Below are positions 33,449 to 42,253 of a stretch of 64,000 nucleotides of DNA, one piece after another. Source of the DNA: Streptomyces sp. HM190 (GTDB taxonomy: Bacteria; Actinomycetota; Actinomycetes; Streptomycetales; Streptomycetaceae); assembly GCF_009857135.1 (NCBI RefSeq), contig NZ_CP047318.1, positions 310,001 through 374,000 of the forward strand, read 5' to 3'. Every line of letters begins with the position of its first letter. The stretch's first letter is position 1. Under the pieces are notes generated by a model. The model was not told the origin of the DNA. It saw nothing but the letters and a program-made list of their open reading frames with translations, and made no database searches. A program made the position numbers and the translations under genes.

Positions 33449-34243
33449 TCACGCCGTCGCGGCCCCGCCCACGGCGTACTCGTACGGCGTCGTCGTCGTG
33501 AGCGGCTCGAAGCCGAGGCGGGCCAGGATCGGGCGGCTGCGGGCGAGGGCGTCGACCTGGACGTAGCGGTAGCCGCGGTCGGCCGCGACCCTGGCCCGAT
33601 GGGCGACCAGGGCCCGGTAGACGCCCCTGCCACGCCATTCCTCGACGGTGCCGCCGCCCCACAGACCGGCGAAACGGGTGCCCGGCAGCAGCTCCATGCG
33701 GGCGGCGCTCACCGGCTCGTCACCGGCGAGGGCGACGACGGCCACCACCGTGTCGGTGTCCCCGCCGAGCTGGGCGAGAAGCTGGTGCCGCATCCGGGAG
33801 CTGTCCGTGCCGAACGCCTTCTCGTGGACGTCGGCCACCATCGCCACCCCCTCGGCGTCGGTGACGGGCAGGATGCGGACGCCGTCGGGCGGGTCGACGT
33901 CGAGGGTGAGGTCGGCGACCTCGGCGACCATCAGCGTCTCTTCCGGAGCGGCGGTGAATCCGGCAGCGCGGAGTCTTCGCCCCAGGTCCACGGGCAGGTC
34001 GTGTCCGTACAGCTTCCACTCGAAGTCGCGGCCGAGGTCGGAGAAGTAGCGGATCTGCTCGGCGATGGCCGCGTCGGCGTCGGCCTCGTCCAGATCGGAC
34101 CAGACGACTCCGCTCCAGCCGATGTCGGAGCCGACCTGACGCACCACTCCGCCCACGCGCTCGATCCGGGCTCCGGGGCCGTCGGGGCGGGCGCCCTCCC
34201 GCATGTCCCGGTCGAACAGTGCCAGCACAGCAGCGTGATCCAT
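33449..34243 (-). CDS. GNAT-family acetyltransferase
   Basis: A 264-residue protein. Only the C-terminal half shows a clear acetyl-CoA loop, GGGTVEEWRGRGVYRALVAH, followed by DRGYRYVQVDALARSRPIL and FEPLTTTTPYEY. The N-terminal half (GVVWSDLDEADADAAIAEQI) resembles a degenerate GNAT repeat. Substrate unknown. ATG 34243. It is divergent from the deaminase at 34376. Confidence 0.82.
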   Translation of the reverse strand: MDHAAVLALFDRDMREGARPDGPGARIERVGGVVRQVGSDIGWSGVVWSDLDEADADAAIAEQIRYFSDLGRDFEWKLYGHDLPVDLGRRLRAAGFTAAPEETLMVAEVADLTLDVDPPDGVRILPVTDAEGVAMVADVHEKAFGTDSSRMRHQLLAQLGGDTDTVVAVVALAGDEPVSAARMELLPGTRFAGLWGGGTVEEWRGRGVYRALVAHRARVAADRGYRYVQVDALARSRPILARLGFEPLTTTTPYEYAVGGAATA

Positions 34244-34375
34244 ACGGTCACTCCATCATCACTCGTTCGCCCTGGCAACGGGTTTCGCCCGCGGAAAGGG
34301 GTGTGATTCGGACACCCGGCGTAGGGTGCACCCGCGGACGGCATCCCGACGATCCCGAGGAGTGCGCGCTCGACC

Positions 34376-34873
34376 ATGACGAACCCATCCGAACTGGCGT
34401 ACCTGCGGCGGTGTGTGGAGCTCGCGACCGAGGCACTGGAGGCCGGTGACGAGCCGTTCGGCTCGGTGCTCGTCGGCGCCGACGGGACGGTGCTGGCGGA
34501 GGACCACAACCGGGTGGCCGGCGGCGATCGCACCCGTCACCCGGAGTTCGAACTGGCCCGCTGGTCCGCCGCCCGACTCACCCCGCAGGAGCGGGCCGCG
34601 GCGACCGTCTACACCTCCGGGGAGCACTGCCCGATGTGCGCGGCCGCCCATGCCTGGGTGGGCCTCGGTCGCATCGTGTACATCGCCTCCTGTGAGCAAC
34701 TCGCCGACTGGCTGGGCGCGTGGGGGGTGCCCCCGCCGCCCGTGCGGACCCTTCCCGTACGGGACGTCGCGCCGGGTGTGGTCGTCGAGGGCCCGGTACC
34801 GGAGCTGGTGGAGGAGGTACGCGCCCTGCACCGCAGGTTCCACACGGAAGCCGCGGGCGGCGCCGACGACTGA
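34376..34873 (+). CDS. Nucleoside/guanine deaminase-like (CDA fold) protein
   Basis: A 165-residue zinc-dependent deaminase of the cytidine/guanine-deaminase superfamily. The HxE motif is HPEFE and the cysteine pair is in HCPMCAAAHAW (the PCxxC-type zinc ligands). Closest by layout are guanine deaminases and tRNA-adenosine deaminases; in S. coelicolor-like genomes such paralogues are usually called nucleoside deaminases. ATG 34376. The 3' end leads into the MITE-like element. Confidence 0.85.
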   Translation: MTNPSELAYLRRCVELATEALEAGDEPFGSVLVGADGTVLAEDHNRVAGGDRTRHPEFELARWSAARLTPQERAAATVYTSGEHCPMCAAAHAWVGLGRIVYIASCEQLADWLGAWGVPPPPVRTLPVRDVAPGVVVEGPVPELVEEVRALHRRFHTEAAGGADD

Positions 34874-34999
34874 GACGGCCGGGACGGGGCAGGCGGTCCG
34901 GGTCCGTCGCCGCCGACCGGGGAACCTGCCGCGATGCCTGAGGACGTGGCGCGGCACTCCCGTCCCGCCGCCGCTGGAAGTCCGATGAAGATCTTGGGT

Positions 35000-35106
35000 C
35001 TAGTGCCGCGACGGGCAGCGCTTGCCCCGTCGCGACGCCCGGCACGCCGAGAGCACGCACCGGACGCCGCTCCTCGACGGGCAAACGTTGCCTGCCGCGG
35101 CACTAG
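35000..35106. mobile_element. MITE-like element with 28-bp terminal inverted repeats
   Basis: The left end reads CTAGTGCCGCGACGGGCAGC and the right end, read inwards on the other strand, CTAGTGCCGCGGCAGGCAAC; the first 28 bases match at 24. The outer CTAG at both ends can be a target duplication. The 107-bp element has no gene; its left arm also folds as CGACGGGC/GCCCCGTCG. It fits a miniature of an IS5/IS427-type element that targets CTAG. The right CTAG contains the stop codon of the neighbouring GNAT gene, and the hairpins may end both flanking genes. Confidence 0.75.
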
Positions 35107-35951
35107 CCCAGCTCCAGAGTCGTGACGCCGAAGACGCGGTCGCGGGCGTACGGCCGGACCGGACCCGTGTACATGCGGGCCGTCTCGAAGGACGGCGTCA
35201 GCCCGTACTCCTCGGCCAGGGCGACCGCCGCGGTGTTCTCCTCGGGAACGTCGACGGCGAGCACCCGGCCGGCGGCCTCGGCGGCCAGGCCCGCGAGGAG
35301 TGCGCGGGCGTCCGCGGGGGTGTCGGCGAAGAGGGGTCCGACGCGCAGCGCGTCCCGGCCGGGACGGATGACGCCGTAGCCGGTGAGCCGTCCGTCGACG
35401 ACCCGGGCCAGGGCCCGGTGCCCCTCGGTGGTCAGCCACCGTTCCAGGAAGCGGGGGCGGTCGGCGGCGCAGCAGGCGCTGTCGTAGGCGGCGACGGTCC
35501 GCGGGGCCTCGACGGGCCGGACGCCGGCGGGGACCTCCGCGCGGGGGGCCGTTCCCGTGTAGCGGAAGGTGCGGTAGGCGAACTCGAAACCGGACTGCCG
35601 GTAGTTGTGCTGCTGCGCGACCACCCCGTCGAGTCCGACGGTGCGGTCCCCGGCATGGGCGAGGGCGGTCTTCCAGGTGGTGAGGCCGTAGCCGCGGCCG
35701 CGCAGGTCGGGGCGGACGAGGTAGAAGCCGAGGAAGGCGTAGTCGGCACCGTAGTTGACGACGGAGACGGAGGAGACCGGCTCCGGGCCGATCCTGCCGA
35801 TGAAGAAGCCGTCGGGGTCCTGGGCGAAGAAGCACGGGGCGTCCGAGAGCCCCGGGTTCCAGCCCTCCTCCCCCGCCCATGCGGCGACCACCGCCCAGTC
35901 GTCGAGCGTGGCCCGGCTGACGACGAGGTCCTGAGCACCCGAAGTGGTCAT
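35103..35951 (-). CDS. GNAT acetyltransferase with C-terminal GNAT_18-like domain
   Basis: A 282-residue GNAT protein. The first domain has YAFLGFYLVRPDLRGRGYGL (V-R-P-x-L-R-G-R-G-Y-G, the acetyl-CoA loop); the rest, PRTVAAYDSACCAADRPRFL through GYGVIRPGRDALRVGPLFAD, is a second GNAT-like fold as in YitH-type enzymes. Substrate unknown. ATG 35951. Its stop codon TAG (35105-35103) lies in the CTAG end of the MITE-like element. Confidence 0.85.
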   Translation of the reverse strand: MTTSGAQDLVVSRATLDDWAVVAAWAGEEGWNPGLSDAPCFFAQDPDGFFIGRIGPEPVSSVSVVNYGADYAFLGFYLVRPDLRGRGYGLTTWKTALAHAGDRTVGLDGVVAQQHNYRQSGFEFAYRTFRYTGTAPRAEVPAGVRPVEAPRTVAAYDSACCAADRPRFLERWLTTEGHRALARVVDGRLTGYGVIRPGRDALRVGPLFADTPADARALLAGLAAEAAGRVLAVDVPEENTAAVALAEEYGLTPSFETARMYTGPVRPYARDRVFGVTTLELG

Positions 35952-36256
35952 CTGTGCGCTCCGTTCGATGAGGCCGCGCGTGCGGGGGTCTGCCGCACGC
36001 CCGCAGCATCCTGGCCGCGTCCGGTGGCCGGCGCGACGCGGAATACGGACGGGACCGGTCGGCCGCCGGGGCTTCACGGCGTCCGGATCCACTCGGACGG
36101 GTGAGAGGTGTCCGACCGTTACGGGTCGGACTCGTGGCGCACGATACGGCAGGTCCGGGCGGGTCGCCCGCCGGGAGGCGTGGCCGCGGGGGCCCGCCTA
36201 TCGTGATCCGGGGGTCGTTCCCGGTCGCCCCTGGCCGGGTGCCCCTGGAGGCACGC

Positions 36257-37837
36257 ATGCGGTCCACGCGCAGACGGCGTCCGTTCAGCGGAGCCGCGGT
36301 CCTGGTGCTGGCGCTGCTGGGCGCCGGGTTGCCGGCCGCGGCGGCGGGCGCCGACGAGCAGGGCGACGAGCAGCCCGGTCTGTCCCGCTTCTACGAACAG
36401 AAGATCAAGTGGCGCCGGTGCACGGGCGTGGGGATGCCCGACGATCTGCGCTGCGGCAAGGTCACCGTGCCACTCGACTACGCGCGGCCCGGGAAGGGGA
36501 CGCTCGACCTGGCGATGGCCCGCTACCGGGCGACGGGCGACTCACGCGGCAGCCTGCTGCTGAACTTCGGTGGTCCCGGCGGCCCGGGCGTCCCCGAACT
36601 GGCCTACGGCGGAGCGGAGTTCATGGCCCTCACCAAGGGGTACGACGTCGTCTCGTTCGATCCGCGCGGCGTCGGCCGCTCCTCCCCCGTGAGCTGCGGC
36701 GAGGGCACCGACGAAGCGCTGGAGGCGACGGACGACGGCGGCGACGCGAACGACCCCCGGGTCGCCCTCCGGCAGCTGAGGAAGGCCGCGGCGGCCTGCG
36801 CCAGGCACTCCGGTCCGGTACTGCCGCACATCGGCACGGTCGACGCCGCCCGCGACCTGGACGTGATGCGCGCCGCCCTCGGCGACAAGAAGCTCAACTA
36901 CTTGGGCTTCTCCTACGGGACCAGGCTCGGCGCGGTGTACGCGGCGCAGTTCCCGAAGCGGGTGGGCCGCATGGTGCTCGACGGCGTCGACACCCTCACC
37001 GAGCCGCTGGCGGAACAGGGCCTGGTCGGCGCGCAGGGCCAGCAGACCGCGCTGGAGGACTACCTCGACGCGTGCACCGAGCAACTGACCTGTCCGTTCG
37101 GGCAGGACGCGCGGTCGGCCCGCGAACAGGTCGTCGACCTCGTCGAGTCGCTGGACGCGTATCCCGTCCCGACGGACTTCGGGCAGGAGTTCTCCGGGCA
37201 GGACCTGGTGGGCGCCCTCAGCCAGGCCCTCTACAGCGAGCAGATGTGGCCCGCGCTGACGCAGGCCCTCACCATGCTCGTCCACGACGGCGACACACGG
37301 GGTGTCGTGGCACTCGCGGGCGGCGGCATGAGCAGACCGCCGCGGTCTCCCACACCGAGTCCGGGCGGCGGACTCGTCGACGAGGAGGACGTGCCGCTGG
37401 ACAACGTCCCCGCCGCGCTGATGGCGATCAACTGCGCCGATGACCCCGACCGGCCGACCGCCGACCGGATCACGCAGGAGATCGCGGACCTGCGTGACGC
37501 GTACGAGGACGCCTCCCCGGTGTTCGGCACGTACCGGCTCACGCAGGTGCTGATGTGCTACGGCCGCCCGAAGGGCACCGACTTCATCCGCGAGGAGGTG
37601 CGGGACGTGGACACCCCGAAGATGCTGCTGGTGGGCACCCGGGGCGACCCGGCGACGCCGTACCGCTGGACCGTGGAGACGGCGAAGCGCCTCGGCTCCT
37701 CGGCGGTCGTCCTCGACAACAAGGGCACGGGGCACACCGGGTACGCGTCGTCGAGGTGCGTGCGCGACACGGTCGACGAGTTCCTGCTGTACGGCTCGCT
37801 GCCCGACGACGGAAGTTCCTGCGGAGCCGACGACTGA
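36257..37837 (+). CDS. Secreted alpha/beta hydrolase, TAP-like peptidase
   Basis: A 526-residue secreted serine hydrolase of the Streptomyces tripeptidyl-aminopeptidase/SlpD-E group. Signal peptide about residues 1-33 (SGAAVLVLALLGAGLPAAAA). The core has NFGGPGGPGVP (oxyanion loop), SFDPRGVGRS, then the nucleophile elbow LGFSYGTRLG, a helical insertion, the Asp-bearing LVGTRGDPATPY and the His in NKGTGHTGYASSRC, with the TAP C-terminal domain. It should cleave N-terminal tripeptides outside the cell. ATG 36257 follows GGAGG by about 6 bases; the upstream open frame is not coding. Confidence 0.9.
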   Translation: MRSTRRRRPFSGAAVLVLALLGAGLPAAAAGADEQGDEQPGLSRFYEQKIKWRRCTGVGMPDDLRCGKVTVPLDYARPGKGTLDLAMARYRATGDSRGSLLLNFGGPGGPGVPELAYGGAEFMALTKGYDVVSFDPRGVGRSSPVSCGEGTDEALEATDDGGDANDPRVALRQLRKAAAACARHSGPVLPHIGTVDAARDLDVMRAALGDKKLNYLGFSYGTRLGAVYAAQFPKRVGRMVLDGVDTLTEPLAEQGLVGAQGQQTALEDYLDACTEQLTCPFGQDARSAREQVVDLVESLDAYPVPTDFGQEFSGQDLVGALSQALYSEQMWPALTQALTMLVHDGDTRGVVALAGGGMSRPPRSPTPSPGGGLVDEEDVPLDNVPAALMAINCADDPDRPTADRITQEIADLRDAYEDASPVFGTYRLTQVLMCYGRPKGTDFIREEVRDVDTPKMLLVGTRGDPATPYRWTVETAKRLGSSAVVLDNKGTGHTGYASSRCVRDTVDEFLLYGSLPDDGSSCGADD

Positions 37838-37854
37838 GCATCAGGCGTGTAACA

Positions 37855-37881
37855 CGGGCGGGTCGGCCACAACCCCGCCCG
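37855..37881. terminator. Stem-loop terminator
   Basis: CGGGCGGG pairs with CCCGCCCG around an 11-base loop, 17 bp after the stop of the secreted peptidase. Confidence 0.6.
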
Positions 37882-37962
37882 CGCCTCGCGCGTCACACTG
37901 GGTGTGCGTCGCATTTCACGCGACCCGCGCCCGTATGTGACCGAACCCGGGGGAATACACCG

Positions 37963-38493
37963 ATGCGTATCCGTTCCGTCCTCACCGTCTCGACCGTCGC
38001 GACCGCCGGCGCCGCACTGCTCCTCGCGGCCGCGCCGCAGGGTCTGGCCGCCCAGCCGGCCGCCAAGGTCCCCGTCTGCAAGGCGAAGGTCCTCAAGATC
38101 GGCGCCAAGCAGGCGAAGGACACGAGGATCGTGCACATCACCGTCAAGAACACCGGCACCCTCGCGTGCACGATCGACCGGCTCCCGGTGGTCACGTTCG
38201 GCGACCTGGACGGATCGGCGCAGCCGGTGCCGTCGGGCGAGAGCGGCCCGTACAAGCTCGGCGCCGGGAAGACGGCGTACGCCACGGTCCGGACGATCGC
38301 CGACCTCAAGGACCCCGAGGCGCGCCGCGTCGACTCGATCGGCGTGTCGGCCAACCCGAACCTCAACGGCCGTTCGTTCACGCTGAAGCAGTTGGGTGCG
38401 AGCAAGAAGGTGAAGGTCTGGGAGCCGGTGACGACCTGGTGGAAGGCGTCCCAGGCGGCCGCGGACAAGTCGCTGAAGAAGCAGGTCGGCTGA
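37963..38493 (+). CDS. Secreted DUF4232-type protein
   Basis: A 176-residue secreted protein. Signal peptide to about residue 28 (SVATAGAALLLAAAPQGLAA-type), then an immunoglobulin-like beta domain of the DUF4232 kind: VPVCKAKVLKIGAKQAKDTR, HITVKNTGTLACTIDRLPVV, YKLGAGKTAYATVRTIADL. Two cysteines (CKAK and ACTI) probably form a disulfide. Function unknown. ATG 37963. Confidence 0.8.
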   Translation: MRIRSVLTVSTVATAGAALLLAAAPQGLAAQPAAKVPVCKAKVLKIGAKQAKDTRIVHITVKNTGTLACTIDRLPVVTFGDLDGSAQPVPSGESGPYKLGAGKTAYATVRTIADLKDPEARRVDSIGVSANPNLNGRSFTLKQLGASKKVKVWEPVTTWWKASQAAADKSLKKQVG

Positions 38494-38546
38494 CGCCTGC
38501 GGCGGGCGTCCGCCGCCGCTGGACGACCGAGTCGGGCCCGTCGGGC

Positions 38547-38566
38547 GCGCACCCTCACCGGTGCGC
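38547..38566. terminator. Small stem-loop terminator
   Basis: GCGCACC pairs with GGTGCGC around a six-base loop, 54 bp after the DUF4232 stop; outer GGGCCCG sequences extend it imperfectly. Confidence 0.45.
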
Positions 38567-38703
38567 GGCGGCGGGCCCGCCCCGTGCCCTCTCCGCCGGC
38601 CCACACCTCCCCCACCGGCGAGCGGTCCGGCCTCCGACCCACGGGGACAGGCGAGCCGAATACCCCAAATGCCCGATACGCGAATCAGTCCTATCGTGAA
38701 GTC

Positions 38704-39804
38704 ATGGAGCCTGTCCTCAGCCCCGCGACCCTCACCGAGCTGCGCCGTCCGCGGCCCTACCCCGCCGTGTCGGTACTGACGCCGACACACCGGCGGGAGC
38801 CGGAGAACGCACAGGATCCGGTCCGGCTGCGCAACGTGCTCGCCGAGGCGAAGAAGCGACTGGAGCACGACCCCGCGGTCACCCGTGAGCGACGCAGTGA
38901 CGTCGCCGATCAGCTGGACCGCGCACTGGCCGAGGTGGACCTGACGCACGCCGAGGAAGGTCTGGTGATCTTCGCGGCGCCGGGCGAGCACCAGGTGTGG
39001 TCACTGGCCCGGACGGTACCGGAGCGCGTGGTGCTCGCGGACACCTTCCTGACCCGGAACCTGGTGGCCGCGCAGGCCGCCGAACGTCCCTTCTGGGTGC
39101 TGTCGGTCTCCTCCGACCGGGTCGCCCTGTGGAGCGGCGGCGACGACCGGGTCACGTCCGCGCGCGTCGAGGGGTTCCCGCTCACCCGGGACCGCGACAA
39201 CTTCGACGCGGAGCGGCAGCAGCGGATCGGCGACATGCCGAGCGCCTTCCGGGACGAGGACACCCGGCACTTCCTGCGGGACGCCGACACGGCGATGAGC
39301 CGGGTACTGCGTACCCATCCGCGACCCCTGTACGTGACGGGCGAGACCGCGGCGCTGTCCCTCCTGGACGAGATCGGCACCGTCACCAAGGACGCCACCC
39401 CCCTCCCGCACGGCGGTCTGGCGCACGGCACCCCGGAGGCGGTGTGGCAGGCGATCGGCCCGATGATCGAGGCCGAGAACCGCCGGAACGTCGACACCGT
39501 GGCCCGCCGGCTGGAGGCGGCACGGGGGAGCAGGACGTTCGCGGCGGGCGTCGACGAGGTCCGGCAGAACGCGGAGCAGGGCCGCGTCCAGCTCCTGGCC
39601 GTCGAGGAGAACTACCGGGCGACCGTACGCGCCGACGACGGCGGGGTCCACCTCGTACCGGCGGAGAGCGGCGAGCTGGACGCCCTGGACGACATCGTGG
39701 ACGAGATCGTCGAACGCTGCCTCGACACCGGGGCCGAGGTTCGGTTCGTCCCCGACGGCACCCTCGGCGACGCACAGGGCATCGCGGGCGTCCTGCGCTA
39801 CTGA
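38704..39804 (+). CDS. Bacterial archaeo-eukaryotic release-factor family (baeRF) protein
   Basis: A 366-residue protein matching the baeRF/eRF1-like group once labelled 'chemotaxis protein'. N-terminal half: RPYPAVSVLTPTHRREPENA and DVADQLDRALAEVDLTHAEE; C-terminal half carries a Sm/L7Ae-like fold with VQLLAVEENYRATVRADDGG and DIVDEIVERCLDTGAEVRFV. These relatives lack the GGQ of true release factors in most cases, as here, and are thought to bind ribosomes. The assignment to this family is moderate. ATG 38704. Confidence 0.6.
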   Translation: MEPVLSPATLTELRRPRPYPAVSVLTPTHRREPENAQDPVRLRNVLAEAKKRLEHDPAVTRERRSDVADQLDRALAEVDLTHAEEGLVIFAAPGEHQVWSLARTVPERVVLADTFLTRNLVAAQAAERPFWVLSVSSDRVALWSGGDDRVTSARVEGFPLTRDRDNFDAERQQRIGDMPSAFRDEDTRHFLRDADTAMSRVLRTHPRPLYVTGETAALSLLDEIGTVTKDATPLPHGGLAHGTPEAVWQAIGPMIEAENRRNVDTVARRLEAARGSRTFAAGVDEVRQNAEQGRVQLLAVEENYRATVRADDGGVHLVPAESGELDALDDIVDEIVERCLDTGAEVRFVPDGTLGDAQGIAGVLRY

Positions 39805-39900
39805 ACCCGCGGTCCCGCCGTCCGTCGCCACCGGGCCCGCCGACGTCCGCCACCGCGCAGGCGGTCCCGGTCCCGCCCCTGGGCACGCCGCGCGCGCCGG

Positions 39901-40314
39901 TCAGACACCGTCGAACAGGGCCGTCAGGCCCCGGTCGACGGCCCGTCCGACCTGCTCGCTGCCGGAGCCGACGACGGCGAAGGAGCGCACCAGGAAACGC
40001 CGCAGAGCGGCGGTGTCGAACCGGAGCAGGGCCATGCCGTGCGGCGAGTGCAGCTCCACGACCGTGCGGCCGCGCCCGCAGGGCCAGATGTGCACGTCCC
40101 CGGTCCCGGCGGGCCCCCGCAGTCCCTCGTCGAGCAGCTCACGGGCGAAGGTCCAGGTCACCGTGGAGCCGCTCAGCGAGATGTCCGCGGGGAAGTCGAG
40201 ATGCACGGCCAACGGGTCGTCGGAGGTGTAGCGCAGCGTGGTGGGCACCGGCAGCTCGCGGTCCTCGGCCGTGACGAGGAGGACTCGTGCGGGCTGTTCC
40301 AGTGTGACGGTCAT
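39901..40314 (-). CDS. SsgA-like (SALP) sporulation/cell-division regulator
   Basis: A 137-residue member of the actinomycete SsgA-like family, which direct septum placement (SsgB recruits FtsZ) and spore maturation. Characteristic segments: ELPVPTTLRYTSDDPLAVHL, WTFARELLDEGLRGPAGTGD and VHIWPCGRGRTVVELHSPHG. Length is normal for SALPs. Which paralogue (SsgC-G) cannot be decided. ATG 40314. A Crp-type site lies about 100 bp upstream. It is divergent from the SpoIIE phosphatase gene. Confidence 0.88.
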   Translation of the reverse strand: MTVTLEQPARVLLVTAEDRELPVPTTLRYTSDDPLAVHLDFPADISLSGSTVTWTFARELLDEGLRGPAGTGDVHIWPCGRGRTVVELHSPHGMALLRFDTAALRRFLVRSFAVVGSGSEQVGRAVDRGLTALFDGV

Positions 40315-40786
40315 GCGCGCTCTCCGTTTCGGATCCGGGTCGGCCCTGCGCCGACATGCCTCATCGGCCTCGCGAAGGGCATTCGCGCGCCACGCCTTCC
40401 TGGATTCACCGCTGTGACCCAAGTCACCCGTTTCCCCCAAACCCGAGTCCCGCATCACCCCGGCGCTCGCCGGTTCTCCTCGGATGTACCGACCGCGCGA
40501 CACACGATCAAAGCGGCTCGCACTAATGACCCTCGAACACGACCTTGAGAACGGCCCGAAGCGGACCCGACAATCCATCAAGTCACGTACGCCGCCTACG
40601 ACTTGTCGCCTCGGAGCGCGGAGCCGGGCACCGCGACGGATCCGGCCCGCAAGGACAGAGGCATATGCCGGAAGCACCACCGGATCGTGTCTTGCCAAAT
40701 CCCTTACAGCGCGTCGCGCGCTGTGCGACAGTCGTAACCGGCCCATCCGTCAGCGTTGGTCGTACCATCCCCCCTCGGAGTACGTG
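40315..40786. other. Gene-free divergent promoter region
   Basis: About 470 bp between the SALP and phosphatase genes with no convincing gene; a frame open upstream of the phosphatase has no coding character. It contains the Crp-type palindrome (40414-40427) and AT-rich patches near 40480-40570 that may be promoters. Confidence 0.6.
40414..40427. promoter_or_regulatory. Crp-type binding site
   Basis: GTGACCCAAGTCAC fits the Streptomyces Crp consensus GTG-N6-GNCAC exactly and the E. coli TGTGA-N6-TCAC core. It is about 100 bp upstream of the SALP start. Confidence 0.55.
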
Positions 40787-42214
40787 ATGCCGTCCCCTCT
40801 CTCTGCGGATCGACCCGCCGCCCAGCCGCCGCGACGCGGCACGGTCGACGCGCTCATCTCGCAGACGCGTCGGCTGCGCGGCGACGTGGACGCCGTACGG
40901 CGGGGCACCTCAGCCGACGGGGCGGACACCGAGGGCAGGTGGCAGCGCGCCCTGTGCGAACTGACGCTCCATCAACTCAGCGACGTGGACGACCACCTGG
41001 CGCAGCTGCGGGACGGCCTCGACGCCCCCGCGGGGGACGCGGACGAGTCCGGCGCTCCCGCCGGACCGGTCGCCGCCCGCCCTGGCGTCTCGCTGCTCAG
41101 CCGGGTCGGCAGCGCCGAGTGGAACCTGCTCACGGACGAGGCGAGCTGGTCCGGGGAGTTGTACGCGATCCTCGGGCGCGATCCGGCCGCCCCGGCACTC
41201 ACGCTCGACGAACTGCCGTCGCTGGTGCTGGAGGAGGACCGGCCACAGCTGACGGCGATGGTGACGGACTGCCTGATCGACGCCAGGCGCATCGACGGCG
41301 AGTTCCGCATCCCCCTCCCCGACGACATGGTGCGCACCGTGCACATGATGGGCGAGCCCGTCCTCGACGACGACGGAAACACCGCCTCCATGTGGGCGGT
41401 GCTGCGGGACGTCAGCGAACTGCGGCGCAGCCAGCGGGCGGTGAGCGAGACCCGTGACTCGCTCGAACGCCGCCGGCACATCGCGCGGGCCGAGCACCGG
41501 ATCGCGGTCGAGCTCCAGGAGGCGGTGCTGCCGCCGTGGCGGGGCGCCCTGCGGCTCCCGCAGCGGGGCCCCCAGACCCTGGACGTGGCGGCCCGCTACC
41601 TCCCCTGCTCGACGACCGAGCTCATCGGCGGCGACTGGTACGACGCACTCGAACTTCCCGGCGGCGAGAGCCTGCTGAGTGTCGGTGACCTCACCGGCCA
41701 CGGCGTGACCGTCACCTCGGGCATGGCGACCCTGATCGGCGCGGTCCGCGGGCTGGCCATGGCCGGCACCGAGCCGGGGCAGCTGATGGCCTGCCTCAAC
41801 CAGTTACTCGACGCCACCGGGCAACCGGCTCTCGGCAGCGCCGTGTGCTGCCGCTACCGGCCCGCGACCCGCACCCTGGTGTGGGCGCAGGCGGGGCACC
41901 CCGCCCCGCTGCTGTTCCGCGACGGGACGGGGCGCGTGCTGCCGACACCGGACGGCGTCCTGCTGGGAGCGACCTCGGGCGCCGTCTACGGGCAGGACGA
42001 GGTGACGCTCCGACCGGGTGATGTCCTGCTGCTGCACACCGATGGGCTGGTGCCCCGGGGTGACACGGCCGCCGTCCAGCGGCTACTGGACCTGGCCCCG
42101 CGGTTCGCCGAGGCGGAGACCTCCCGTGACGGCGTGCGGGCGGTGGTGGAGGAGTTCGGCGAGGGTGAGCGCGAGGACGACGCCTGCGTGCTCGTCGCCA
42201 CGGTCCTCGCCTGA
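40787..42214 (+). CDS. SpoIIE-type PP2C phosphatase with PAS-like domain
   Basis: A 475-residue protein. N-terminal helical region (residues 1-100), a PAS-like sensor (about 105-215: SRVGSAEWNLLTDEASWSGE, ELYAILGRDPAAP), a linker helix, then the SpoIIE/RsbU phosphatase domain with VAARYLPCSTTELIGGDWYD, LLSVGDLTGHGVTVTSGMAT and HTDGLVPRG near the end. These regulate anti-sigma or anti-sigma-antagonist pairs by dephosphorylation. Codon 340 is TTA (41804-41806), so it may be bldA-dependent. ATG 40787 follows CGGAG by seven bases. Confidence 0.9.
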   Translation: MPSPLSADRPAAQPPRRGTVDALISQTRRLRGDVDAVRRGTSADGADTEGRWQRALCELTLHQLSDVDDHLAQLRDGLDAPAGDADESGAPAGPVAARPGVSLLSRVGSAEWNLLTDEASWSGELYAILGRDPAAPALTLDELPSLVLEEDRPQLTAMVTDCLIDARRIDGEFRIPLPDDMVRTVHMMGEPVLDDDGNTASMWAVLRDVSELRRSQRAVSETRDSLERRRHIARAEHRIAVELQEAVLPPWRGALRLPQRGPQTLDVAARYLPCSTTELIGGDWYDALELPGGESLLSVGDLTGHGVTVTSGMATLIGAVRGLAMAGTEPGQLMACLNQLLDATGQPALGSAVCCRYRPATRTLVWAQAGHPAPLLFRDGTGRVLPTPDGVLLGATSGAVYGQDEVTLRPGDVLLLHTDGLVPRGDTAAVQRLLDLAPRFAEAETSRDGVRAVVEEFGEGEREDDACVLVATVLA

Positions 42215-42253
42215 CGCCGGGATCGGCCGCGCACCGGCACCACCGGCCGGCGG

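Noticed and set aside
40414..40427. BldD operator at the SALP promoter
   Set aside because: The palindrome does not match BldD spacing; the Crp consensus fits exactly.
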